Assembly: GCF_003234795.2 (NCBI RefSeq)
Contig: NZ_CP126268.1
Location: 1,426,001-1,490,000, forward strand
Source: Curtobacterium sp. MCLR17_032
GTDB lineage: Bacteria > Actinomycetota > Actinomycetes > Actinomycetales > Microbacteriaceae
Length of the DNA: 64,000 bases
Reading direction: 5' to 3'
Shown here: positions 13,884 to 23,428 of the stretch, one piece after another
How positions within the stretch are numbered: position 1 is the first letter of the stretch
Layout of the letters: each line of letters opens with the position of its first letter
Translations under genes and position numbers: made by a program
Notes under the pieces: model-generated
What the model was told of the DNA's origin: nothing
What the model saw: the letters and a program-made list of their open reading frames with translations, nothing else
Databases searched by the model: none

Positions 13884-16800
13884 GTGTTCACCAAGATCCT
13901 GGTCGCGAACCGTGGCGAGATCGCCATCCGAGCCTTCCGCGCAGCGTACGAGCTCGGTGCCCGGACCGTGGCGGTCTACCCGTACGAAGACCGCAACTCC
14001 CTGCACCGGTTGAAGGCCGACGAGGCCTACCTGATCGGCGAACGCGGCCACCCGGTGCGCGCCTACCTGGACGTCTCCGAGATCATCCGGGTCGCCCGCG
14101 AGTCGGGCGCGGACGCGATCTACCCGGGCTACGGCTTCCTGTCCGAGAACCCGGAGCTCGCCGCCGCGGCTGCCGCTGCGGGCATCACCTTCATCGGCCC
14201 GGGCGAGCACGTGCTCGAGATGGCCGGCAACAAGGTGACGGCGAAGGAGCATGCGATCGCCGCGGGTGTCCCGGTGCTCGCGAGCACCCCGGCCAGCCGC
14301 GACGTCGACGAACTCGTGGCCGGTGCCGAAGTGATCGGCTTCCCGGTGTTCGCGAAGGCCGTCGCCGGTGGTGGCGGTCGTGGCATGCGCCGGGTGGAGA
14401 CCCCGGCCGAGCTCCGTCCCGCACTGGAAGAGGCGATGCGGGAGGCCGACAGTGCGTTCGGCGACCCGACGATGTTCCTCGAGATGGCGGTGCTCCGGCC
14501 GCGCCACATCGAGGTCCAGATCCTCGCCGACGCGACCGGCACCGACGCCGGCACCATCCACCTGTTCGAGCGGGACTGCTCGGTGCAGCGCCGCAACCAG
14601 AAGGTCGTCGAGATCGCCCCGGCGCCGAACCTCGACCCGGAGATCGCCGCAGCACTGCACCGCGACGCCGTGGCCTTCGCCCGGTCGATCGGGTACGTCA
14701 ACGCCGGCACGGTCGAGTTCCTGCTCGACACCGTGGGGGAGCGCGCCGGCCAGCACGTCTTCATCGAGATGAACCCGCGCATCCAGGTCGAGCACACGGT
14801 GACCGAAGAGGTCACGGACGTCGACCTCGTCCAGTCGCAGATGCGGATCGCCGCGGGGGAGACCCTCGCCGACCTCGGGCTGTCGCAGGACTCGGTCGCG
14901 GTGCACGGTGCCGCGCTGCAGACGCGCATCACGACCGAGGACCCGAACCAGGGCTTCCGTCCCGACACCGGCCGCATCACCACCTACCGCAGCCCGGGCG
15001 GCGCCGGCGTGCGGCTCGACGGCGGCACGGTCGCCACGGGGGCGCAGATCAGCCCGCACTTCGACTCGATGCTCGCGAAGATGACGTGCCGCGGTCGGGA
15101 CTTCCCGGCGGCCGTCGCCCGCGCGCGTCGTGCCCTCGCCGAGTTCCGGATCCGCGGCGTCAGCACGAACATCCCGTTCCTGCAGGCCGTCCTCGAGGAC
15201 CCGGACTTCGCCCGCGGTGACGTCTCCACGGCGTTCATCGGCGAACGTCCGCAGCTGTTCGACGGGCACGTGTCGAAGGACCGCGGCACGAAGGTCCTCA
15301 ACTGGCTCGCCGACGTCACGGTCAACAAGCCGAACGGCTCGCCCGCAGCGCACGTGGTCGACCCGGCGTCGAAGCTGCCGGCCGTCGACCTCGGCGCCCC
15401 GGTCCCCCAAGGGCAGCGTGACCTGCTGCTCCGCGTCGGCCCGGCCGAGTGGGCCCGGTCGCTCCGCGCACAGACCGCGCTGGCCGTCACCGAGACCACG
15501 ATGCGGGACGCACACCAGTCGCTCCTCGCCACGCGGGTCCGCACGAAGGACCTCGTCGCGGTCGCGCCGCACGTCGCGCGGCTCACCCCGCAGCTGCTCA
15601 GCGTCGAGGCCTGGGGTGGCGCCACCTACGACGTCGCCCTCCGGTTCCTCGGCGAGGACCCGTGGGAGCGACTGACGTCGCTGCGTCAGGCGATGCCGAA
15701 CATCCCGATCCAGATGCTGCTGCGCGGCCGCAACACGGTCGGCTACACGCCGTATCCGACCGAGGTGACGGACGCGTTCGTCGCCGAGGCCGCCGCGACC
15801 GGCGTCGACGTCTTCCGGGTCTTCGACGCGCTGAACGACGTCAGTCAGCTGCGTCCCGCCCTGGAGGCCGTGCTCGCCACCGGCACGGCCGTCGCGGAAG
15901 CAGCGCTCTGCTACACGGGCGACCTCCTCGACCCGGCCGAGGACCTCTACACGCTCGACTACTACCTGCGGCTCGCCGAGCAGATGGTCGACGCCGGCGC
16001 GCACGTGATCGGCATCAAGGACATGGCCGGGCTCCTCCGCGCCGGTGCGGCCGAGAAGCTCGTCGCCGCGCTGCGCGAACGGTTCGACCAGCCGGTGCAC
16101 GTGCACACGCACGACACCGCGGGCGGGCAGCTCGCGACCCTCCTGGCGGCCTCCCGTGCCGGTGCGGACGCGGTGGACGTGGCCGCGGCACCGATGGCCG
16201 GCACCACCAGCCAGCCGAGCATGTCGGCGCTGGTCGCCGCCCTCGCTCACACCGAGCGGGACACCGGCATCGACCTCGGTGCCGTCGGCGACCTCGAGCC
16301 CTACTGGGAAGCCGTCCGCCGCGTGTACGCGCCGTTCGAGTCCGGGCTCGCCGGCCCGACCGGCCGTGTGTACAAGCACGAGATCCCCGGCGGGCAGCTG
16401 TCGAACCTCCGTCAGCAGGCCATCGCGCTCGGCCTCGGCGACCGTTTCGAGCAGGTCGAGGACTGGTACGCCGAGGCGAACCGGATCCTCGGACGCCCGC
16501 CGAAGGTCACTCCGTCGTCGAAGGTCGTCGGCGACCTCGCCCTGCAGCTCGCGGCGGTGAACGCCGACCCGGCGGACTTCGAGCAGCACCCGGAGAAGTA
16601 CGACGTGCCGGACTCGGTGGTCGGCTTCATGGCGGGCGAGCTCGGCGACCTGCCGGGTGGCTGGCCGGAGCCGTTCCGCTCGAAGGTCCTGGCCGGGCGC
16701 GACGTCCGGATCGAGGTCACCCCGGTGCCGGAGCACGAGCGCGCCGCCCTCGACACCCCGGGCACCGTGCGGCAGCAGGCCCTGAACCGCCTGCTGTTCG

Positions 16801-17294
16801 AGCAGCCGACCCGCCAGTTCCAGCAGGTCCGTGACGAGTACGGCGACCTGTCCGTCGTGCCGACCGTCGACTACCTCTACGGCCTCCGCGCCGGCGAGGA
16901 GCACGTCGTGCCGCTCGGCAAGGGCGTGAACCTGCTCGTCGGGCTCGAGGCGATCGGCGAGGTCGACGCCCGGGGCATCCGGACCGTGATGGCGACCATG
17001 AACGGACAGCTCCGGCCGGTGGCCGTGCGTGACCGTTCGGTCGTCGTCGAGACCAAGGCCGCCGAGAAGGCGGACCGGTCCGACCCGAAGCACGTCGCCG
17101 CCCCGTTCTCCGGGGTCGTGACGCTCAAGGTCGCCGTCGGTGACGTCGTCGAGGCCGGTCAGGCCGTGGCGAGCATCGAGGCGATGAAGATGGAAGCGGC
17201 CATCACGGCACCCGTCGCGGGGACCGTCGGCCGTCTCGCGATCCCGGTGACCCAGCAGGTGGACGCCGGCGACCTCTTGGTGGTGCTGCAGTAA
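13884..17294 (+). CDS. pyc: Pyruvate carboxylase
   Basis: The 1136-residue biotin enzyme makes oxaloacetate from pyruvate, bicarbonate and ATP, feeding the TCA cycle. Domains: biotin carboxylase/ATP-grasp (1-450; [51 protein letters not shown]), carboxyltransferase (~530-800; [17 protein letters not shown]), allosteric linker, and C-terminal biotinyl domain with EAMKMEA, the biotinylated Lys being near residue 1102. Length and order match one-chain bacterial Pyc. It starts at GTG 13884 after GAAAGGGAC. Peptide deformylase follows one base after the stop, suggesting cotranscription without an obvious functional link. Confidence 0.97.
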   Translation: MFTKILVANRGEIAIRAFRAAYELGARTVAVYPYEDRNSLHRLKADEAYLIGERGHPVRAYLDVSEIIRVARESGADAIYPGYGFLSENPELAAAAAAAGITFIGPGEHVLEMAGNKVTAKEHAIAAGVPVLASTPASRDVDELVAGAEVIGFPVFAKAVAGGGGRGMRRVETPAELRPALEEAMREADSAFGDPTMFLEMAVLRPRHIEVQILADATGTDAGTIHLFERDCSVQRRNQKVVEIAPAPNLDPEIAAALHRDAVAFARSIGYVNAGTVEFLLDTVGERAGQHVFIEMNPRIQVEHTVTEEVTDVDLVQSQMRIAAGETLADLGLSQDSVAVHGAALQTRITTEDPNQGFRPDTGRITTYRSPGGAGVRLDGGTVATGAQISPHFDSMLAKMTCRGRDFPAAVARARRALAEFRIRGVSTNIPFLQAVLEDPDFARGDVSTAFIGERPQLFDGHVSKDRGTKVLNWLADVTVNKPNGSPAAHVVDPASKLPAVDLGAPVPQGQRDLLLRVGPAEWARSLRAQTALAVTETTMRDAHQSLLATRVRTKDLVAVAPHVARLTPQLLSVEAWGGATYDVALRFLGEDPWERLTSLRQAMPNIPIQMLLRGRNTVGYTPYPTEVTDAFVAEAAATGVDVFRVFDALNDVSQLRPALEAVLATGTAVAEAALCYTGDLLDPAEDLYTLDYYLRLAEQMVDAGAHVIGIKDMAGLLRAGAAEKLVAALRERFDQPVHVHTHDTAGGQLATLLAASRAGADAVDVAAAPMAGTTSQPSMSALVAALAHTERDTGIDLGAVGDLEPYWEAVRRVYAPFESGLAGPTGRVYKHEIPGGQLSNLRQQAIALGLGDRFEQVEDWYAEANRILGRPPKVTPSSKVVGDLALQLAAVNADPADFEQHPEKYDVPDSVVGFMAGELGDLPGGWPEPFRSKVLAGRDVRIEVTPVPEHERAALDTPGTVRQQALNRLLFEQPTRQFQQVRDEYGDLSVVPTVDYLYGLRAGEEHVVPLGKGVNLLVGLEAIGEVDARGIRTVMATMNGQLRPVAVRDRSVVVETKAAEKADRSDPKHVAAPFSGVVTLKVAVGDVVEAGQAVASIEAMKMEAAITAPVAGTVGRLAIPVTQQVDAGDLLVVLQ

Positions 17295-17295
17295 C

Positions 17296-17790
17296 GTGAC
17301 CGTCCGTCCCATCCGCCTGTTCGGCGACCCCGTCCTCCGTTCGCCCGCCGACCCGGTCCGCATCGGTTCCGACGGTGTCCGCGAACTCGTGCAGGACCTC
17401 ATCGACACCGTCAAGGAGCCCGGCCGCGCCGGCGTGGCCGCGCCGCAGATCGGGGTCGGCCTCCGCGCGTTCTCGTACAACGTCGACGGCGAGGTCGGGT
17501 ACGTCCTCAACCCCGAGGTCGTCGAGACCGCCGGCGAGCCCGAGCTGATGGACGAGGGGTGTCTGTCGGTGCCCGGTCTGGCGTACCCGACGAAGCGCTT
17601 CCCGTACGCCAAGGTGCGTGGCGTGGACGTCGACGGCGAACCGGTGGAGCTCGAGGGCACCGGGCTGATGGCCGAGGCCCTGCAGCACGAGTGCGACCAC
17701 CTGGACGGCACCGTCTATGTGATGACCCTCGACCCCGAGACCCGTCGGCAGGCGCTCCGGGACATCCGCGCGCAGGACTGGTTCCACTAG
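17296..17790 (+). CDS. def: Peptide deformylase
   Basis: The 164-residue zinc or iron hydrolase removes the N-formyl group from new proteins. The three family motifs are intact: GVAAPQIG (motif 1), EGCLSVPG (motif 2, metal Cys) and QHECDHLDG (motif 3, HExxH with catalytic Glu). It starts at GTG 17296, one base after the pyc stop. The C-terminus RAQDWFH is short, as in many actinobacterial enzymes. Confidence 0.96.
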   Translation: MTVRPIRLFGDPVLRSPADPVRIGSDGVRELVQDLIDTVKEPGRAGVAAPQIGVGLRAFSYNVDGEVGYVLNPEVVETAGEPELMDEGCLSVPGLAYPTKRFPYAKVRGVDVDGEPVELEGTGLMAEALQHECDHLDGTVYVMTLDPETRRQALRDIRAQDWFH

Positions 17791-17864
17791 CGGCTGCGAT
17801 GACCTTCAGTGAGCTGGCCCGCGCGCCGCGGACCGTCCTCCTTCCGCTGCCGCCGACCGCGTCG

Positions 17865-17870
17865 TAGGCT
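17865..17870 (+). promoter_or_regulatory. -10 box TAGGCT upstream of the secreted protein gene
   Basis: TAGGCT is identical to the hexamers before glk and dnaE. It would give a leader of ~115 nt before ATG 17994, within the 203-bp gap after def. The leader includes the stem CCGACCC/GGGTCGG near 17900-17920. Confidence 0.4.
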
Positions 17871-17993
17871 CCGCTCGACGACCTCGTGCGCTCCCGACGT
17901 GCCGACCCCGGACCGGGTCGGAACGGCCCGGTCGTCCGCGACGCCGGCGTGCCCCGACCACAGGGCCCCGGACGACCAGGCAGGGGACAGCAC

Positions 17994-19913
17994 ATGCACG
18001 ACCACACCGCCACCACGCCCCAGACGGGACGCACGCGCCAGACGCGACGCCTGCGCGGCCTGCGACAGGCGGTCGCCATCGCGACGGCCGTCGCGGTCGC
18101 CGCTGGACTCGCGCTCGGCGCCGCCGTCGGCGCACCGGTCCGTGCCTCCGCGGCGACCACGGAGTCCGAGGCAGCCGACTACGCCAGCGACGTCTACGGC
18201 GACGCGTGGGACTTCAGCAACGCCGCCGACTTCAACACCGACTTCTCGGGCACCCGGGCGACGGTGTCCGGCGGCGCGCTCAAGGTGGACCTCGCGCTCG
18301 GCAACCAGCTGTTCCTGGTGCACTCGATCTCCGGCAGCCTGGCGACCGGTCGTGACGGTGCTCGGCAGCCGGTCGACCCCGCGAAGTACTCGCGGCTGAC
18401 GTTCTCGATGGACCAGCCGCTCACCAAGCACATCGGCGCCGTCTACTGGTTCACCTGCCGCGAGCAGACCTCGGCCTGTGGCGGCGGGTTCTCGTTCCCC
18501 GTCGTCCAGGGGCCGCACGTGTACGACTTCGACCTCACCGCCAAGTCGAACCTGCTCGCGAAGGTGCCCTGGCGATCGGCGAAGAAGGTCGTGTTCCGCC
18601 TGGACCCGGTCGTGCTGCCGAAGGGGACGGGCAACACCGGCAAGCAGGTCAGCATCGACTGGGTGCGCCTGCACGCCGCCCCGGACGCCACCCACCCGCA
18701 CGCCGGCATGCCGGCCGGCGCCTACAGCGGCTACACGGTGACACCGCGGCCGCAGGTGGTCGTGGACTCGCCGAACCCGTCGCAGGGGCAGGACTACGCG
18801 ACGGCGACGACCGGACGCCCCTGGAACTTCACGTCGGCCCCGGCGACCTCGAGCGTCCGGTACTCCAACGCGACGGTGCTGAGCCGGGACAGCCGCGGCA
18901 TCACGGCCCGGAACGCCGGACCGCTGCAGAACGACCCCCAGGTCCACCTGCCGGTCTCGCGCCTGGCCGGCAGCACCTACCACTACCTCCAGTACGACCT
19001 GCGGTACGACGGGCCGTTCGACCTGTCCGGGTCGGCCGGCGGCGGCAAGCTGGCGCGGGCGATCTGGAACGTGTCCGGGACGGGCACCCCGCAGATCGGG
19101 AACGACCTGCTGACCTACTCGAACGCCAACGCCAGTGAGACCACCGTCGACATGACGGCGCAGAACCCGCTGGACGAGGACGCGATCGCGCCGAAGGCCG
19201 GGTGGGCCGGGCAGACGATCACGGGCCTCCGTTTCGACCCGAACGAGGACCCGGGGAAGGCCGTCTGGCACCTCAAGTCGGTGCACCTCCGCGCGGACCC
19301 GACGGCGACCGGTTCGACCACGGTCACGTTCCACGACAACGCCTGGGTGTCGGGAGCGACCGCCGACGTCGCCGTGCGGATCGGCAGCGGCAGCTGGCAG
19401 CGCATCGCGGCCGGGGTCGCCGTCGTGAAGGGCACGAACTCGGTGCCGTTCAGCCTGGGCGCGAAGCCGGCCGGCAAGTACGGTGTCCGCGTCACCGTCC
19501 ACCACCCGGACGGCAGCGCCGCGGCCGCGGACGCGAGCGCCCCGGTGGTCATGAAGAAGGGCGCCGCGGCAGCACCGGACACGTCGCACGACCCGCGCGG
19601 CACGCTGGACGCCGTGACGGCCGGCAGCACGGGCGTGACGCTGTCGGGGTGGGCGTACGACCCGGACACCCGCGACCCGCTCGCGGTGGCCCTGTACGAC
19701 ACCACCTCGGGGGCGAAGAGCCTCGGGCGGGTGTCCACCTCGATCGCCCGTCCTGACGTCGTGCGCGCGCACCCCGGTGCACCGGCGGCGTCCGGGTACT
19801 CGCGGACGGTCGCGCTGGCGAAGGGCACGCACAAGGTGTGTGCCTACGGCATCAACGTCGGGACCGGCACCGCGAACACGCTGCTCGGCTGTCGCTCGGT
19901 GACGGTCCGCTGA
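17994..19913 (+). CDS. Secreted multidomain beta-sandwich protein, function unknown
   Basis: The 639-residue protein starts at ATG 17994 after a GGGGACAG ribosome-binding site. A signal peptide with a twin-Arg-rich n-region (TRQTRRLRGLRQ) and hydrophobic core ends near APVRASA (~52). Two related modules of about 190 residues open with YGDAWDFSNAADF (~67) and [14 protein letters not shown] (~271); the aromatic-rich beta pattern resembles galactose-binding-like (CBM) folds. The C-terminus (~531-639) has GTLDAVTAG...GVTLSGWAYDPDTRDPLAVALYD, a module common in actinobacterial secreted proteins. No catalytic motif was found. It may bind wall or environmental polysaccharide; this is inference. Confidence 0.82.
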   Translation: MHDHTATTPQTGRTRQTRRLRGLRQAVAIATAVAVAAGLALGAAVGAPVRASAATTESEAADYASDVYGDAWDFSNAADFNTDFSGTRATVSGGALKVDLALGNQLFLVHSISGSLATGRDGARQPVDPAKYSRLTFSMDQPLTKHIGAVYWFTCREQTSACGGGFSFPVVQGPHVYDFDLTAKSNLLAKVPWRSAKKVVFRLDPVVLPKGTGNTGKQVSIDWVRLHAAPDATHPHAGMPAGAYSGYTVTPRPQVVVDSPNPSQGQDYATATTGRPWNFTSAPATSSVRYSNATVLSRDSRGITARNAGPLQNDPQVHLPVSRLAGSTYHYLQYDLRYDGPFDLSGSAGGGKLARAIWNVSGTGTPQIGNDLLTYSNANASETTVDMTAQNPLDEDAIAPKAGWAGQTITGLRFDPNEDPGKAVWHLKSVHLRADPTATGSTTVTFHDNAWVSGATADVAVRIGSGSWQRIAAGVAVVKGTNSVPFSLGAKPAGKYGVRVTVHHPDGSAAAADASAPVVMKKGAAAAPDTSHDPRGTLDAVTAGSTGVTLSGWAYDPDTRDPLAVALYDTTSGAKSLGRVSTSIARPDVVRAHPGAPAASGYSRTVALAKGTHKVCAYGINVGTGTANTLLGCRSVTVR

Positions 19914-19997
19914 CCGGCGGGGACATCCGGGGGACGCCCGTGGGGGACGGATCATGACACCCGGACGCGGGATTGTCCCTCTGTCCGGATCGCGAGG

Positions 19998-20003
19998 TAC
20001 GGT
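19998..20003 (+). promoter_or_regulatory. Promoter for the 43-residue small gene
   Basis: A TTGTCC -35-like element (19973-19978) is followed 19 bp later by -10 TACGGT (19998-20003). AGGACGAG (20044-20051) then acts as ribosome-binding site for ATG 20056. Confidence 0.45.
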
Positions 20004-20055
20004 GTTCCGCAGTCGGTCACCCGCCGACGGTCCCCCCTCACCCAGGACGAGCACG

Positions 20056-20187
20056 ATGGCACTCCAGAACGACGAGCTCAGCTCGCACCGCACCCGCACC
20101 AACCGCCGGCCCGAGCAGGTCTCGACGAGCACCGCGTCGACCGCGGTCCTCGATCCGATCGACGCTCCGGAGACGCCGCAGGCCTGA
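20056..20187 (+). CDS. Small protein candidate, 43 residues
   Basis: The frame encodes MALQNDELSSHRTRTNRR and then a Thr/Ser- and Pro-containing acidic tail ending in TPQA. It is hydrophilic and probably disordered, with no signal or membrane segment. Support: its own promoter, an AGGACGAG ribosome-binding site, G/C-ending codons as in real genes here, and a perfect terminator 51 bp downstream. This makes an isolated transcription unit. I do not recognise the family. It could instead be a non-coding RNA with a chance frame. Confidence 0.55.
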   Translation: MALQNDELSSHRTRTNRRPEQVSTSTASTAVLDPIDAPETPQA

Positions 20188-20237
20188 CCTGGCCGACCAC
20201 GACGTCGGTCCCGCAGCCGCCGGTCACCAGACCACGC

Positions 20238-20284
20238 ACTGGAGGCCCGTCACCCGTCCGACGGACGGGTGACGGGCCTCCAGT
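20238..20284. terminator. Perfect hairpin terminator (GGAGGCCCGTC arm)
   Basis: Arms 20238-20260 and 20262-20284 are exact reverse complements around one unpaired A, a 23-bp stem with outer sequence ACTGGAGGCCCGTCACCC. It serves the small gene on the plus strand and the convergent acyl-CoA ligase gene on the minus strand. Confidence 0.85.
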
Positions 20285-20324
20285 CGGTTCCGGCCGCAAC
20301 AGCCGGACGGTCAGTGCCGGACGG

Positions 20325-22277
20325 TCAGTGCCGCCGTCGCGACTGCACCACCGGCGTCGCCGTGGTCTGGACCTTCGACCCCGAGTAGATGTACTCGATG
20401 TCCGCGGCGAAGTCGCGCAGGACGACCGAGCGCTTGATGGTGAGCTTCGGCGTGAGGTGCCCCGAGGCCTCGGTGAGGTCCGCGTCGACGACCGAGAAGG
20501 ACCGCACCGACTCGGCACGGGAGACCCGCCCGTTCGCGGTGTCCACGGCCTCCTGGACGGCCTGCTGCACGCGCTCGTCGTGGGCGGCCTGCTGCGGGGT
20601 GAGGGCCGGGGCGATGCCGCGTGCCTCGCACCAGCCCGGCAGCATGTCGCGGTCGAGCGTGACCAGTGCGGCGACGAAGGGCTTGCCCTCGCCGACGACG
20701 ACGACCTGTCCGACGAGCGGGTGCTCGCGGATCGCGTCCTCGAGCGGGGCCGGTGCCACGTTCTTGCCGCTCGCGGTGACGATGAGCTCCTTGGCGCGGC
20801 CGGTGACGGACAGGACCCCGTCGCCGTCCAGCCGACCGAGGTCGCCGGTACGGAACCAGCCGTCACGGAAGGCGGCTGCCGTGGCCTCCGGGTTCTGCCA
20901 GTAGCGGTCGAAGACGTCGACGCCGCGGATCAGGATCTCCTGGTCGTCGGCGATCCGGATCTCGACGCCGGGCAGCGCCCGACCGACGGACCCGATCCGG
21001 AGCTCGGTCGCGCGGTTCACCGTCGCCGGTGCGGTCGTCTCGGTGAGCCCGTAGCCCTCGAGGATGTGCACGCCGATGGAGCGGAAGAAGTGCGACAGCC
21101 GCGGGGAGAGCGGTGCCGAGCCGCTGATGGCGTAGCGCACGCGGCCGCCGATCGCCTCGCGCAGCTTGCGGTACACGAGCCGGTCGAACAGGCGGAAGCG
21201 CAGGGACAGCCCGAGCGGGACCCGTCCGGCGGCGACGGCCTCGGAGTGCGCGACGGCGGTGGCGGCGGCCGCGCGGAAGACCCGGCCCTTGCCGCCGAGG
21301 TCGGCCTTCTGCTCGGCCGAGTTGTAGATCTTCTCGAACACCCGGGGGACCGCGAGCAGGAAGGTCGGCTTGAAGGTCGACACCGCCCGCATCAGGTCCT
21401 TCGTGTCCGGCTCGTGCCCGACCAGGACTCCTGCCGAGACCGACATCGCCGCGATGAACCGGGCGAAGACGTGGGCCATCGGGATGAACAGCAGCGTCGA
21501 GGCGTCACCGGCGACGATCTCCGACATCGCTTCGGTCGAGCCCTCGACCGTGGCGGTGAAGTTGTCGTGCCGCAGCACGCAGCCCTTCGGCCGTCCGGTG
21601 GTGCCCGACGTGTAGATGATCGTGGCGTCGTCCCGACCGGAGACGGCGGCCGTGCGGGCGTCGAGCTCGTCGTCGGCGATCTCCTCGCCCAGGCGCGCCA
21701 GGTCGTCCAGGCCGCCGCCGTCGATCGTCCAGTGCTGGCCGAGGTGCGGCAGGTCGGGCGCGATGCCGGCGACACGTCGTGCGTGCTCCTCTTTCTCGAC
21801 GACGATCGCGACCGACTCGGAGTCCGACAGGATGTGCCGGATCTGGTCGGGGGAGCTGGTCTCGTAGACCGGCACGGAGACCAGGCCCGCGGTCCACACG
21901 GCGAAGTCGACGAGCGTCCACTCCATCCGGGTGCGGGACAGGATCGCGACGTGGGCGCCGGGCTGCAGGCCGGCGGCGACGAAGCCCTTGGCGATCGCAC
22001 GGACCCGGGCCAGGACGTCGGCCGCGGCGATGCCGGTCCAGGTGTCGCCGGTGCGTTCGGCCAGGATCGGCCGCGCGGGGGTGAGCCGTGCGCGGTCGGA
22101 CAGCAGGCGGGCGGCGGAGCCGTGGTCGGGGGCGACGGGGCCGCTGTCGGCGGCGCTCCCGAGTGCACCGGGTGCGGGCGCCGTGTGGCGTCCGGCGGTG
22201 GCCGGTGCGCTCTCGTGCGGGACGGGCGATCCGCCCGTGCTGGTGGACGTGGTGCGGTCAGCACGCTGATCGGTCAC
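20325..22277 (-). CDS. Long-chain fatty-acid--CoA ligase, FadD15-type AMP-forming enzyme
   Basis: The 650-residue member of the ANL superfamily activates fatty acids to acyl-CoA via acyl-AMP. Motifs: P-loop TIIYTSGTTGRPKG (~220), GYGLTETTAPATVN (~405), the hinge WFRTGDLGRLD (~472) and the C-terminal catalytic Lys region ELIVTASGKNVAP (~495). The N-terminal ~55 residues are disordered. GTG 22277 is chosen because GAGGGAG lies 6 nt upstream; a longer frame to ATG 22343 lacks this. It is divergent from the glucokinase gene. Chain-length preference is not readable. Confidence 0.92.
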   Translation of the reverse strand: MTDQRADRTTSTSTGGSPVPHESAPATAGRHTAPAPGALGSAADSGPVAPDHGSAARLLSDRARLTPARPILAERTGDTWTGIAAADVLARVRAIAKGFVAAGLQPGAHVAILSRTRMEWTLVDFAVWTAGLVSVPVYETSSPDQIRHILSDSESVAIVVEKEEHARRVAGIAPDLPHLGQHWTIDGGGLDDLARLGEEIADDELDARTAAVSGRDDATIIYTSGTTGRPKGCVLRHDNFTATVEGSTEAMSEIVAGDASTLLFIPMAHVFARFIAAMSVSAGVLVGHEPDTKDLMRAVSTFKPTFLLAVPRVFEKIYNSAEQKADLGGKGRVFRAAAATAVAHSEAVAAGRVPLGLSLRFRLFDRLVYRKLREAIGGRVRYAISGSAPLSPRLSHFFRSIGVHILEGYGLTETTAPATVNRATELRIGSVGRALPGVEIRIADDQEILIRGVDVFDRYWQNPEATAAAFRDGWFRTGDLGRLDGDGVLSVTGRAKELIVTASGKNVAPAPLEDAIREHPLVGQVVVVGEGKPFVAALVTLDRDMLPGWCEARGIAPALTPQQAAHDERVQQAVQEAVDTANGRVSRAESVRSFSVVDADLTEASGHLTPKLTIKRSVVLRDFAADIEYIYSGSKVQTTATPVVQSRRRH

Positions 22278-22359
22278 GGCAACTCCCTCGTTGTCCCGTT
22301 CGATGTGAGTCCGCTCATCTTCGAGTCGGCTCCCGCTCAGCATAGGACGACTCCCCTCG

Positions 22360-22391
22360 CGTTCGGTGAGTCGGCCTCGTTCGGTGAGTCG
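22360..22391. repeat. 14-bp direct repeat in divergent fadD-glk promoter region
   Basis: CGTTCGGTGAGTCG occurs at 22360-22373 and again, identically, at 22378-22391, at an 18-bp period. It ends 13 bp before the glk -10 box, a plausible operator position. Confidence 0.7.
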
Positions 22392-22403
22392 TCCCCGAAC
22401 GGG

Positions 22404-22409
22404 TAGGCT
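22404..22409 (+). promoter_or_regulatory. -10 box TAGGCT of glk (leaderless-type)
   Basis: TAGGCT ends 8 nt before GTG 22418 and only 2 nt before the alternative GTG 22412, so the downstream GTG is preferred as a leaderless start. Confidence 0.5.
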
Positions 22410-22417
22410 CCGTGTTC

Positions 22418-23371
22418 GTGCATGCCATCGGAATCGACATCGGGGGCACCAAGATCGCGGGAGCGGTCGTCACGGAGCTGGGCGAGATCCTCGCCGAGGA
22501 CCGCGTCGCCACGAACGCTGCGGACCCGATCGCCATGCTCGACGACGTCGTGTCGATGGTCGAGCGCCTCAGACTCCAGCACCAGGTCGGTGCGGTGGGG
22601 GTCGCCGCCCCCGGGTTCATCGACGCCTCGCAGTCGATCGTGTACTACACGCCGAACATCCGCTGGCGGAACGAGCCCCTGCGCCAGAAGCTCCAGGAGC
22701 GTCTGGGCGACCTGCACATCACCGTCGACAACGACGCGAACGCCGCCGGGTGGGCCGAGTTCCGCTTCGGTGCCGGTCGGCTCGTGTCCGACATGACCAT
22801 GCTCACCATCGGCACCGGGGTCGGCGGCGCGATCGTGACCGAGGACCGGCTGTTCCGCGGCGGCTTCGGCACCGGCGGCGAGATCGGCCACCTGCGCATC
22901 GTGCCGAACGGCCTGCCCTGTGGCTGCGGGGCTCGCGGCTGCATCGAGCAGTACGGCTCCGGTCGTGCCCTGCAGCGGATGGCGAACGACGTCGCGGACG
23001 CCGGCGGCATCGGTGTCGCCCTGGCCGAAGCGCGTGACGCCAACGGCGGGCAGCTCGACGGCGCCGTCGTGGGGGAGCTCATCCTCGCCGACGACCCGGG
23101 CGCCCTCGCGGCCCTCCGGCGTCTCGGTCGCCACCTCGGCGAAGCGTGCGCGTCCCTGTCGGCCGTGCTCGACCCGCAGCTGTTCGTCTTCGGCGGCGGC
23201 GTCGCCAGCGCGGGCGACCGGCTGCTCGAGCCGATCAAGCAGGCGTACCTCAACAACCTGCCGGCGCGGGGCTACCACCCGGAGCCGGACTTCGTGATCG
23301 CCGAGCTCGTCAACGACGCCGGTGTCGTCGGTGCCGCCGACCTCGCCCGCATCCACGCCCGCACCGCCTGA
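22418..23371 (+). CDS. ROK-family glucokinase
   Basis: The 317-residue sugar kinase phosphorylates glucose at C6. Motifs: ATP-binding AIGIDIGGTKIAGAVV (2-18), sugar-binding DNDANAAGWAEF (~103), the ROK signature EIGHLRIVPNGLPCGCGARGCIEQYGSG (~153-180) with the structural zinc ligands CxCxxxxC, and the second ATP loop FVFGGGVASAG. There is no N-terminal helix-turn-helix, so it is a kinase and not a ROK repressor. Polyphosphate or ATP as donor cannot be decided. GTG 22418 is chosen from promoter spacing. plsC follows after 57 bp. Confidence 0.92.
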   Translation: MHAIGIDIGGTKIAGAVVTELGEILAEDRVATNAADPIAMLDDVVSMVERLRLQHQVGAVGVAAPGFIDASQSIVYYTPNIRWRNEPLRQKLQERLGDLHITVDNDANAAGWAEFRFGAGRLVSDMTMLTIGTGVGGAIVTEDRLFRGGFGTGGEIGHLRIVPNGLPCGCGARGCIEQYGSGRALQRMANDVADAGGIGVALAEARDANGGQLDGAVVGELILADDPGALAALRRLGRHLGEACASLSAVLDPQLFVFGGGVASAGDRLLEPIKQAYLNNLPARGYHPEPDFVIAELVNDAGVVGAADLARIHARTA

Positions 23372-23428
23372 ACCGCGGCTGCCGGTACCCCGCACGGTCC
23401 GCACACCCACCACCCGACGGAGTCGACG

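Noticed and set aside
13860-17711. Minus-strand open frame of ~1283 codons opposite pyc and def
   Set aside because: It is opposite two textbook enzymes and its translation is His/Arg/Asp/Val-rich without motifs, as expected from complementing GC-rich codons.
20328-22406. Plus-strand open frame of ~692 codons opposite the acyl-CoA ligase
   Set aside because: Its composition is that of an antisense frame. The ligase on the minus strand has all family motifs.
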